DNA from: Chryseobacterium cucumeris | Lineage (GTDB): Bacteria > Bacteroidota > Bacteroidia > Flavobacteriales > Weeksellaceae | Direction: 5' to 3' | Length of the DNA stretch: 64,000 bases | NCBI RefSeq assembly: GCF_001593385.1 | Contig: NZ_LUVZ01000003.1 | Coordinates: forward strand, 1-64,000 | Part shown: one piece after another, positions 1 to 6,987 of the stretch | Numbering within the stretch: the first letter of the stretch is position 1 | Layout: every line of letters begins with the position of its first letter | Translations under genes and position numbers: made by a program | Notes under the pieces: generated by a model | Told to the model about the DNA's origin: nothing | Database searches by the model: none | What the model saw: only the letters and a program-made list of their open reading frames with translations

Positions 1-1
1 A

Positions 2-76
2 AAAGATAAATTATTGGAAACTCTTGCAGAGGAACAAAAAATCCTTACTTTTGGAAGTAAGGACAATATTGGATAA
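2..76 (+). CDS. 3' end of an unidentified protein (partial)
   Basis: An open frame enters from the left edge and ends at TAA (74-76). The visible C-terminus has 24 residues and ends TFGSKDNIG. The composition is coding-like (LLETLAEEQKIL), but the piece is too short to name. It is the only gene cut by the left boundary. Confidence 0.5.
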   Translation, partial: KDKLLETLAEEQKILTFGSKDNIG

Positions 77-125
77 CTGACAATTATTTTTAACCCCTAA
101 CTGTCAGATAAAGTCGTGGCTATTA

Positions 126-150
126 CAGATTATTTCTGCTCTGATTTTTT
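126..150 (+). terminator. Terminator-like T-run element, repeated at 18.66 kb
   Basis: About 50 nt after the stop of the partial gene lies a 25-nt element ending in six T. The identical 25 nt occur on the minus strand at 18687-18663, where they form the 3' arm of a clear hairpin terminator. Here the 5' arm is degenerate, leaving only a short CAGA/TCTG stem, so termination would be weak. The remaining 76-237 holds nothing else recognisable. Confidence 0.4.
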
Positions 151-237
151 ATCTGAAAACCTCATCAATATTACAATAAATCAGTTTTATCAATCCGCAT
201 CCGTTTTCATCTTCTTTTCCTCTTAAAGTCTACAAAA

Positions 238-633
238 TCATACAGTTGCTATAACTTTAATTTCAACAAGCTGTTCAGGCAATGCAAGTCCGCTTACTCC
301 AACCATAGTACTGGCAACAGCTTTAGGGTTATCGTAAAATTCTGTTTTGAAATTTTTTCTCGCCTCAAACGCCGTCGTCATATCCATTGCATAGATCACT
401 TCTTCCACCACATTTTCCATCGTCATATCATATCTTGACAATAATTCTTTGATGTTTGCATAAGTTTGTTTCATTTGTGCTTCCATTCCTTCTGCCAATT
501 CGCCTTTCTTGTCATGACCCAACTGACCGGAAATCCAAACGGTATTTCCTTTTTTTACCGCCTGTGCATATCCGTAGATATCTTCCCAAGGCATTCCTAA
601 GCCTTCTGCTATTTTGTTGTTTTCCTGTAACAT
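238..633 (-). CDS. RidA-fold protein (YjgF/YER057c/UK114), Arg-less variant
   Basis: A small soluble protein of 131 residues, the usual size for the family, with the typical order GLGMPWEDIYGYAQAV, then VWISGQLG, then the C-terminal LPEQLVEIKVIATV strand. In RidA deaminases an Arg in the 'ARSCVEV' segment binds the imine carboxylate; here that segment reads ASTMVGV, with Ser near residue 108. Enamine/imine deaminase activity is therefore doubtful, and it fits the Rid branches without known activity. The frame is open further upstream, but the ATG at 633 is chosen because a good promoter box (659-666) lies inside that extension. It sits downstream of a Crp/Fnr gene on the same strand. Confidence 0.85.
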   Translation of the reverse strand: MLQENNKIAEGLGMPWEDIYGYAQAVKKGNTVWISGQLGHDKKGELAEGMEAQMKQTYANIKELLSRYDMTMENVVEEVIYAMDMTTAFEARKNFKTEFYDNPKAVASTMVGVSGLALPEQLVEIKVIATV

Positions 634-658
634 TTTTTTATTGTTTAAATTAATAAAG

Positions 659-666
659 CAAATATA
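659..666 (-). promoter_or_regulatory. -7 promoter box for the RidA-fold gene
   Basis: The minus strand reads TATATTTG, a perfect TAnnTTTG, about 25 nt before the ATG at 633. It gives a short leader and rules out the longer upstream start. No clear -33 TTG is seen. Confidence 0.6.
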
Positions 667-815
667 GAACTGATAAAAATCTGAGAAATTGAACTGGTTT
701 AATAAATGACTTTTTCTTGTATTCTCAATAAAAAAGTGATTTACACATTTTGTATAAACCACCCTAAAAATTCTTAGAATTTTCGTTTTCACCTCGGGAA
801 AGGAAAATTTTCTGC

Positions 816-1409
816 TTATTGTTTCTGTTTTTCTTTATTAGCTAAACGTTTTCGAATTGTACTCACAAACTCTTTAGAAACGCCAAGGTATGATGCAATA
901 TAATACTGCGCTACACGCTGCGGGATGGTAGGATAAACTCTGATAAATTCCAGGTAACGGTCAGTGGCAGGTTGAGAAATTGTATTGATAAGGCGATTTT
1001 GAAGCGTCACCACATACCGCTGCATCATCAGCCGGAATGCTCTTTCAAACTTCGGAACCTTCTGCAGTAATTCCTCTTTGGTTTCCGGATTCAAAATATA
1101 AATTTCGGTATCTTCCAGGGCTTCTATAAAAATCTTCGAAGGCGTTTTATTATTAAAAGAATCAATATCCGTAATCCACCAATCTTCAACAGCAAACAGA
1201 AGAGTCACTTCAAAACCGTTTTCATCAAGATAATATGTTCGTGTACAGCCCTGCTTTATAAAACCTTCAAACTGACAAATTTCTCCTTCACGCAGAAGGT
1301 GTGTTTTCTTCGGGTACTTCTGAAGTGTGAGCAAACCTTCATAAATGTTTTCCTCTTCTTCTGTTAAAGTAACAAATCGTGAGATGTTTTTGATAATATT
1401 TTGAAACAT
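816..1409 (-). CDS. Crp/Fnr family transcriptional regulator
   Basis: A protein of 197 residues with the layout of the short flavobacterial Crp/Fnr regulators: an N-terminal cyclic-nucleotide-binding-like beta barrel (about 20-120, with LREGEICQFEGFIKQGCTRTYY), a dimerisation helix, and a C-terminal winged helix (SYLGVSKEFVSTIRKRL, about 172-190). No Cys cluster for an Fe-S centre is visible, so it is unlikely to be a true Fnr oxygen sensor. It lies upstream of the RidA-fold gene and divergent from the hydrolase at 1938; control of one or both neighbours is an inference. Confidence 0.85.
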   Translation of the reverse strand: MFQNIIKNISRFVTLTEEEENIYEGLLTLQKYPKKTHLLREGEICQFEGFIKQGCTRTYYLDENGFEVTLLFAVEDWWITDIDSFNNKTPSKIFIEALEDTEIYILNPETKEELLQKVPKFERAFRLMMQRYVVTLQNRLINTISQPATDRYLEFIRVYPTIPQRVAQYYIASYLGVSKEFVSTIRKRLANKEKQKQ

Positions 1410-1696
1410 AAATTTATTTTACAGCTGCAAATTAGGCAAAAGTGTGTAAATTTCAATCTCCGGGAGCCCTGTGCCACAGCCGTAATGATCAATTATCTTC
1501 ATATTTTCGGTTTATATTTTTACATTTTTTTTAAATCTCATTTTCAAACTTTTTTACAATCCTGAACCAAGCAAAATAATATCTGCTTCATTTTCTTTGA
1601 CATAACCCAGACAAACTCTTTCATCATGTTGTATTTTCCCTTTTCAACCTCCATTGTTTTCGATCATCCTTTCTAGAATTTCATGTTTTTTACAAT

Positions 1697-1711
1697 CCTA
1701 AAAAAATTAGG
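1697..1711. promoter_or_regulatory. Palindrome CCTAA-N5-TTAGG upstream of the hydrolase
   Basis: The 15-bp inverted repeat CCTAAAAAAATTAGG ends 10 bp before a TAGTTTTG box (1721-1728), so it lies about where a -33 element would be. This is a plausible operator for the divergent hydrolase gene. Apart from this site and the box at 1867-1874, the gap 1410-1937 shows no gene. Confidence 0.35.
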
Positions 1712-1866
1712 TGGCTGTGTTAGTTTTGAAGAGAAAGTAGATACAGATTTTGAAAGCAGCATGATAAGTGGGGCAAGTGGAAGATAAAAATAACTATCAG
1801 AATAAAAAAACTTTATCAAAATGTACGAAATTAAACTAGATTAATTTCTATCTGCTTTATCCACCA

Positions 1867-1874
1867 TACATTTG
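1867..1874 (+). promoter_or_regulatory. -7 promoter box for the haloperoxidase-type hydrolase
   Basis: TACATTTG matches the TAnnTTTG consensus and lies 63 nt before the ATG at 1938. A second box (TAGTTTTG, 1721-1728) would give a leader of about 200 nt. Neither has an obvious -33 TTG at the ideal distance. Confidence 0.45.
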
Positions 1875-1937
1875 CTAAAGAAATAAGAAAACAAATACTT
1901 ATCAAATAAATTAACCCAACATTAAAAATTAAAAACA

Positions 1938-2759
1938 ATGAGCACATTACAATTAAAAGACGGAACAGAGATTTTTTATAAAGACCAGGGAGAAGGGCCA
2001 GTATTAATGTTTCACCACGGATGGCCATTATCATCAGACGATTGGGATGCACAGGTAATTTTCTTCCTTCAGAGAGGCTACAGAGTAATTTCACACGACA
2101 GAAGAGGCCACGGTCGTTCCAGCCAGAATATTTACAATCACACCATCGAGCAATATGCTTCTGACGCTGCAGAATTGGTTGAATTCCTTGATCTGAAAGA
2201 TGTCGTTCACATTGGTCACTCTACAGGAGGGGGTGAAGTGATCCGTTACGTTCATAAATATTCTAACGGAAGAGCCAAAAAAGCAGTTTTAATCAGCGCC
2301 GTTCCACCAGTAATGGTAAAAAGTGAAAACAACCCTGACGGTGTTCCGATGGAAGTTTTTGATGGAATCAGAGAACAGACTTTGAATAACAGAAACCAGT
2401 TTTATTTTGATTTGACTTTCCCTTTCTACGGATACAACAGAGAAGGAGCTAATGTAAAAGACGGGGTACAGAGAAACTGGTGGAGACAAGGAATGATGGG
2501 CGGAATCGTGGCACATTATGACGGAATCAAAGCATTTTCCGAGACTGACTTTACTGAAGATTTAAAAGCTGTAGATATTCCTGTTTTGGTTCTTCACGGA
2601 GAAGATGATCAAATTGTTCCCATCGAAAACTCTGCCATTAAATCTGCAAAACTGTTGAAAAACGGAAAACTGATTACGTACCCGGGTTTCCCTCACGGAA
2701 TGCCTACTACGGAGCACGAAACCATTAATAAAGATCTTTTGGAATTTATTGAGGCTTAA
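1938..2759 (+). CDS. Alpha/beta hydrolase, cofactor-free haloperoxidase/esterase type
   Basis: A cytosolic hydrolase of 273 residues, the full family length. The oxyanion motif HHGWP is at 26-30, the nucleophile elbow GHSTG at 93-97 (Ser95), the acid in GEDDQIVP (Asp224) and the catalytic His at 253 (FPHG). The GHSTGGGEV elbow and MMGGIVAHYDGIKAFSETD segment are typical of the non-heme chloroperoxidase group, whose natural reaction is usually ester or peracid hydrolysis. It is monocistronic, with a strong terminator directly after it, and divergent from the Crp/Fnr regulator. Confidence 0.9.
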   Translation: MSTLQLKDGTEIFYKDQGEGPVLMFHHGWPLSSDDWDAQVIFFLQRGYRVISHDRRGHGRSSQNIYNHTIEQYASDAAELVEFLDLKDVVHIGHSTGGGEVIRYVHKYSNGRAKKAVLISAVPPVMVKSENNPDGVPMEVFDGIREQTLNNRNQFYFDLTFPFYGYNREGANVKDGVQRNWWRQGMMGGIVAHYDGIKAFSETDFTEDLKAVDIPVLVLHGEDDQIVPIENSAIKSAKLLKNGKLITYPGFPHGMPTTEHETINKDLLEFIEA

Positions 2760-2769
2760 TATAAAATAT

Positions 2770-2802
2770 AAAAGGGGAATCGAAAATGATTCCCCTTTTT
2801 TT
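2770..2802 (+). terminator. Rho-independent terminator after the hydrolase
   Basis: A perfect 12-bp stem, AAAAGGGGAATC (2770-2781) with GATTCCCCTTTT (2788-2799), a 6-nt loop and a T run. It starts 11 nt after the stop codon. Confidence 0.9.
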
Positions 2803-2813
2803 ATACAAGATAA

Positions 2814-3026
2814 AATAGTCTATTGAATAGTCTGGGAGAAGTGTATTATACCAATCAGCAATATGATGTAGCATTAGATTATTATAAAAAAGCAATAGGT
2901 CTTGGGGGAACGAAGAAATGACAGAAAAAATGGAGAGGCAAACGGAAAAGTAAAACAAGTACAAAATGTAACAACATCTTCTTTTGAATTGTCTTATTAC
3001 ATACATAACCAATTCAATATTTCTAA
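2814..3026 (+). pseudogene. Relic of a TPR-repeat gene
   Basis: Frame 2814-2921 encodes about 35 residues that fit one TPR unit well (SLGEVYYTNQQYDVALDYYK, then KAIG), but it has no start codon and ends at TGA (2919-2921). Removing one G from the GGGGG run near 2906 joins it to a second open stretch that runs on to TGA at 3028-3030, overlapping the ATG of the next gene. This suggests a frameshifted and 5'-truncated gene tail. The serine hydrolase downstream also ends in TPRs, so a partial duplication is possible. Confidence 0.45.
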
Positions 3027-4538
3027 ATGAAAAAAATACACCTCATCCTACTGCTTTCTTTATCGTTGAATGTTTTCGCCCAAAGTGTGAAGGATAAAAT
3101 AAAATCATTCGAAGATAATCTGCTGAGCTGGGATACATCGAAAACAAAAAAGTGGACGCTAAAAGAAAGAATGGCTTTCTACAACATGAATGCAGTAAGC
3201 ATTGCGGTCATAAAAGATTATAAGATAGAATGGATAAAAGCGTATGGCTATGCAGATGTTGCTGAAAACAGAAAAGCAACTCAGCAAACGCTGTTTCAGG
3301 CCGCATCTATTAGCAAGTCTATCAACAGTCTCGGTCTTTTAAAATTGGTTGAACAAGGAAAATTAAACTTGGACAATGACATCAATAAGTATTTAAAAAC
3401 CTGGAAATTTCCATACGACTCGGTTTCAAAAGGCAAAAAAATTTCCCTTGCTAATCTGTTGAGCCATAAAGCAGGTTTATCTGTTCATGGTTTCGGAGGC
3501 TATCAAAGAGGGAAAGAATTACCTACTCTCCTACAAATTCTCGATGGACAAAAACCTGCCAATTCTCCTGCGGTGCGGTCTGTGTTTGAGCCCAACCTGA
3601 AATTTCAATATTCAGGAGGGGGAACAACCATTTCACAATTAATCCTTGAAAATACTACAGGAGAAAAGTATGAAGATTATATGTTGAAAAATGTTTTGAC
3701 CCCTTTAGGGATGAATGAAAGTTCTTATAATCAACCGCCTTCTTCAGATAAAGAAAAATTACTGGCAACGGCTTATGTTAACGGAAAGGAAGTAAAAGGT
3801 AAATATCATATTTATCCTGAAAAAGCAGCAGCCGGTTTATGGACCAACCCCAATGATCTGGCAAAATATATCATCGAAACCCAATTGTCATTTGCAGGCA
3901 AATCGAATAAAGTTTTATCAAAGGAAATGTCTGTAAAGAGAATTGAAAATAATTACGGCGTGTTTCTGAATGATTTCAAAGGCACAAAATATTTCGGACA
4001 CAGTGGTGGGAATGAAGGTTTTGCGTGTTACTATATTGGAAGTGTTGAAGACGGAAACGGTCTGGTTGTAATGACTAACGGCAATAATTTCAAACTCATC
4101 GATGAAATTCTTTTAAGTATTGCCAGTTTGAACCAATGGAAAAATTATCCCATTGAGCCTCAAAAAGAATCCATTGCCTTAACTATCAGAAAGGAATGTT
4201 TAAAAAATATTGACAAAGGAATTGCATTGTACCAGGAACTGAAAAAGAATAATCCCAATGGCTACAACTTCTCCAATGAAAACGAACTCAACGAGCTTGG
4301 CTATGAATTGCTAAGAGACAACCAATCAGAGGCAGCACTTAAGATTTTTAACTTAAATGTCAATGAATTTCCAACGTCAGGAAATGTATATGACAGTCGT
4401 GGTGAAGCTTATTTTAACAAAAAAGAATATACATTGTCAAAAAGCGACTATCAGAAATCATTGGAACTTGATCCGACCAATCAGAATGCGAAGGAAATGA
4501 TTTTGAAAATCAATCAACTTTTGACTACTCAAAAATAA
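3027..4538 (+). CDS. Secreted serine hydrolase (beta-lactamase class C fold) with C-terminal TPRs
   Basis: 503 residues. An N-terminal signal peptide (MKKIHLILLLSLSLNVFAQ) points to the periplasm or surface. The class C/PBP4-like domain (about 35-365) has the nucleophile motif SISK (Ser94, Lys97), YSG at 195-197 in place of YxN, and HSG at 325-327 in place of KTG. Residues about 405-500 hold two TPR-like units (YDSRGEAYFNKKEYTLSKSD). Such proteins are more often esterases or D-amino-acid peptidases than true beta-lactamases, and the substrate is unknown. The start is fixed by the signal peptide; the ATG overlaps the stop of a relic frame upstream. Confidence 0.88.
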   Translation: MKKIHLILLLSLSLNVFAQSVKDKIKSFEDNLLSWDTSKTKKWTLKERMAFYNMNAVSIAVIKDYKIEWIKAYGYADVAENRKATQQTLFQAASISKSINSLGLLKLVEQGKLNLDNDINKYLKTWKFPYDSVSKGKKISLANLLSHKAGLSVHGFGGYQRGKELPTLLQILDGQKPANSPAVRSVFEPNLKFQYSGGGTTISQLILENTTGEKYEDYMLKNVLTPLGMNESSYNQPPSSDKEKLLATAYVNGKEVKGKYHIYPEKAAAGLWTNPNDLAKYIIETQLSFAGKSNKVLSKEMSVKRIENNYGVFLNDFKGTKYFGHSGGNEGFACYYIGSVEDGNGLVVMTNGNNFKLIDEILLSIASLNQWKNYPIEPQKESIALTIRKECLKNIDKGIALYQELKKNNPNGYNFSNENELNELGYELLRDNQSEAALKIFNLNVNEFPTSGNVYDSRGEAYFNKKEYTLSKSDYQKSLELDPTNQNAKEMILKINQLLTTQK

Positions 4539-4600
4539 ATTACACTTTTTTCGATGTAATGACAGTAATCTTGGATACAATATCAAAATGATAAACAAAA

Positions 4601-4621
4601 AATCCCGGTTAATCCGGGATT
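4601..4621. terminator. Bidirectional terminator between convergent genes
   Basis: Stem AATCCCGG (4601-4608) with CCGGGATT (4614-4621) and a 5-nt loop. It is flanked by an A run on the left and a T run on the right, so it can serve both the serine hydrolase and the convergent DUF2911 gene. Confidence 0.85.
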
Positions 4622-4641
4622 TTCATTTCTTATACTTACAT

Positions 4642-5160
4642 TTATTTGATCTCTACAGGCACTGAGATTTTATCCCAATCCATTGTAAATCCATTATTGT
4701 TTATTTTATAAACTAAAGTTTCCTGTGTTGCCGGCAAAGCCTTTGTTTTTACATCAACACGTAAAGCATCTTTAGATTGTTCGTATTTATAAGCACCCCA
4801 TTGTTTTGGCTCCTTGTTAAAAATCGCAGTCCAGGTTCCGCTTTGTTTAGGGATTAAGAAAAAGCTGTATTTACCTGCAGGCAGTTTTTTACCCTGAACG
4901 GTAATATCTTTATCCGTTTCGAAAGTAGTGGCTTCATTAGCACCTGCACGCCAAACTTTATCATAAGCTTCCAAACCACCCCAGATTGTACGTCCTTTTA
5001 CTGAAGGACTGCTATAGGCAATTGTAATGTTTGCATCTTTAATTTTTCCTGTAGCAGTAGCCGGAGGGCTGGCAGGTTTTTTAGTTTCCTGTGCAAAAGC
5101 GTTTACGGAAAGCGTCACTGCTGCAAAAAGTACAGTAGCTGATTTAATCATTGTTTTCAT
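4642..5160 (-). CDS. DUF2911 family secreted protein
   Basis: 172 residues with a signal peptide ending NAFAQ at about residue 24. The body matches the DUF2911 pattern: [26 protein letters not shown] (about 50-76), [26 protein letters not shown] (about 79-104), then [15 protein letters not shown]. The family is common in Bacteroidetes and has no known reaction. It lies 34 nt after the symporter gene on the same strand and may be read through from that operon. Confidence 0.9.
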   Translation of the reverse strand: MKTMIKSATVLFAAVTLSVNAFAQETKKPASPPATATGKIKDANITIAYSSPSVKGRTIWGGLEAYDKVWRAGANEATTFETDKDITVQGKKLPAGKYSFFLIPKQSGTWTAIFNKEPKQWGAYKYEQSKDALRVDVKTKALPATQETLVYKINNNGFTMDWDKISVPVEIK

Positions 5161-5194
5161 AATATTTTATTTGTTTGTTTTTATTATTATTTGC

Positions 5195-6886
5195 TTACGA
5201 ATTTACTGTTTTCTGCTTATAAAACAGCAATCCGATTGCTGAAAATATAATCACCGCTGCTGCCCCTATTACATTAAGCCAAAGGAAGGAAACAATATCA
5301 AACTGATAAATGGCAATGACCGTAATTTCTGATAAAATTGCAGCAATAAATACATTCGGTCCGTCAATTTTTTTATAGTAAAATGCCACCAGAAAAATTC
5401 CCAGGATCGGACCGTAGAAAAGAGAACCTAATACATTAACCGCTTCAATGAGAGAACCCATTTGCGTGGCAAACATGGCTACACCGATTGAGAAAATACC
5501 CCATGCTAAAGTGTGCAGGCGGCTGTACTTCAATTCGGTTTTCTCATCAGGAAGTTCTTTTTTAAATAGTAAATGAACATCTTTTAATGAGCAGGCAGCA
5601 AGGGAATTAAGCGCGGCCGAAATGGAACCCCAGCTGGCCAGAAAAATGACGGCAAACAGTAAACCGATCATCCCTACAGGCAATGTATTTTTTACGAAAT
5701 ACAGGAAAATGTAATTCGTATCTGTTTTCTCCGTAGTATAGTTGGAATGATTGATAGCTTCCTCTACCCTGCTGTGTAATGCTTTGACTTCTGTCTGTGT
5801 ATTTTTAAAATCCTGAATTGTTTTTTGAAGTTGTGGAGAATGCGTTTCTTTTAACTTGAGAATTTCCTTCGATTCTGCATTAAATTTTAACTGTAAATCC
5901 TGATGTTCTTTTTCAAAAGCCGCAGCCTGTTCAGGATTTGCTTCCTTTAAATGTTGATAGGAACGTTCATTAAAATAAATCGGAGCCGGTTTCAGAGAAA
6001 AGAAAGCGAAAAGCAAAGCACCGATCAGGAGAATAGCAAACTGCATCGGAATTTTAACCAATCCGTTCAGCAGCAAGCCCATTTTTGCATTAGTATTATC
6101 TTTTGCAGTGATATACCTACCGACCTGGCTCTGGTCTGTCCCGAAATAAGAAAGCGCCAGAAAAAAACCACCAATTATTCCACTCCAGATATTGTATTTA
6201 TCTTTCCAGTCAAATTCCGTGGTGATGACATTAAGCTTCCCGGATTTCCCCGCCAGATACAGCGCATCATTAAAACCGATTCCATCCGGCATATTCTGAA
6301 TAAGGAGATACCCTGCAAAAGCCATAGTTCCGAGAATAATAAGAAACTGTAATTTCTGGGTGTGAGCGATCGCTTTTGCACCTCCAATATAAGTGTAGAT
6401 CAACAGAATGCCACCTGTTAAAACATTGGTTACATAAATATTCCAGTTTAAAACGCTTGATAAGATAATACTCGGAGCGTAAATACTGATTCCGGTTGAT
6501 AACCCTCTGGAAAAAAGAAAAAGCAGTGAAGTGAGCACCCTTGTTTTTTTATCAAAACGGTTTTCTAAATATTCATAGGCAGTATAAACATTTAAGCGTT
6601 GAAAAATCGGGATGAAAGTAATACAGATCACAATCATCGCCAAAGGCAAACCGAAATAATACTGCACAAAGCGCATTCCGTCTGTATAAGCCTGACCCGG
6701 TGCTGAAAGAAATGTAATGGCACTTGCCTGGGTGGCCATAATACCGATGAGCACAATATACCAGGGCATTTTATTATCTGCTTTCAGGTAGGATTCGTTG
6801 CTTTTTTGGCCACGACCGATGAATACGCCGTAAACCACCACTGCAACCAGTGTAACAATAAGAACCGTCCAATCTATATTACTCAT
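5195..6886 (-). CDS. Sodium:solute symporter (SSS family) with coiled-coil insertion
   Basis: 563 residues with about 13 hydrophobic segments and SSS signatures (FGTDQSQVGRYITAKD at about 248-263; LASWGSISAALNSLAACSLKDV near 420). It should import a solute together with sodium across the inner membrane. Between two membrane segments (about 300-395) sits a charged loop of some 95 residues rich in E, K and Q, probably a coiled coil, unusual for classical SSS members. The ATG overlaps the stop of the 34-residue gene upstream (ATGA), and that gene overlaps the PIG-L gene, so the three are translationally coupled. The substrate may be a sugar derivative released by the deacetylase; that is an inference. 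Confidence 0.88.
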   Translation of the reverse strand: MSNIDWTVLIVTLVAVVVYGVFIGRGQKSNESYLKADNKMPWYIVLIGIMATQASAITFLSAPGQAYTDGMRFVQYYFGLPLAMIVICITFIPIFQRLNVYTAYEYLENRFDKKTRVLTSLLFLFSRGLSTGISIYAPSIILSSVLNWNIYVTNVLTGGILLIYTYIGGAKAIAHTQKLQFLIILGTMAFAGYLLIQNMPDGIGFNDALYLAGKSGKLNVITTEFDWKDKYNIWSGIIGGFFLALSYFGTDQSQVGRYITAKDNTNAKMGLLLNGLVKIPMQFAILLIGALLFAFFSLKPAPIYFNERSYQHLKEANPEQAAAFEKEHQDLQLKFNAESKEILKLKETHSPQLQKTIQDFKNTQTEVKALHSRVEEAINHSNYTTEKTDTNYIFLYFVKNTLPVGMIGLLFAVIFLASWGSISAALNSLAACSLKDVHLLFKKELPDEKTELKYSRLHTLAWGIFSIGVAMFATQMGSLIEAVNVLGSLFYGPILGIFLVAFYYKKIDGPNVFIAAILSEITVIAIYQFDIVSFLWLNVIGAAAVIIFSAIGLLFYKQKTVNS

Positions 6887-6987
6887 GCCCAGAATTTAGT
6901 AAACCCATAATAAAATATGATCTGTACTACTAATGCAACGGCTAATAGTATGTACCAGATATTCCAGTTTTTAAGTTGTTTGTTCAT
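6883..6987 (-). CDS. 34-residue single-span membrane peptide between PIG-L and symporter genes
   Basis: A short gene encoding MNKQLKNWNIWYILLAVALV, then VQIIFYYGFTKFWA. It has a basic N-terminus, one membrane span (about 11-27) and an aromatic C-terminus. Its ATG (6987-6985) overlaps the PIG-L stop (TGATG), and its TGA (6885-6883) overlaps the symporter ATG (ATGA). Two overlaps on exact codon boundaries are strong evidence for a real, coupled gene. A small auxiliary subunit of the symporter is the simplest reading; this is inferred from position. Confidence 0.8.
   Translation of the reverse strand: MNKQLKNWNIWYILLAVALVVQIIFYYGFTKFWA

Noticed and set aside
456..653. Plus-strand frame of 65 codons over the RidA-fold gene
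   Set aside because: It lies antisense to a clear gene and has no family signs; it is a shadow of the coding strand.
5951..6352. Plus-strand frame of 133 codons over the symporter gene
   Set aside because: Antisense to a well-supported SSS gene, with a composition that mirrors the membrane codons.
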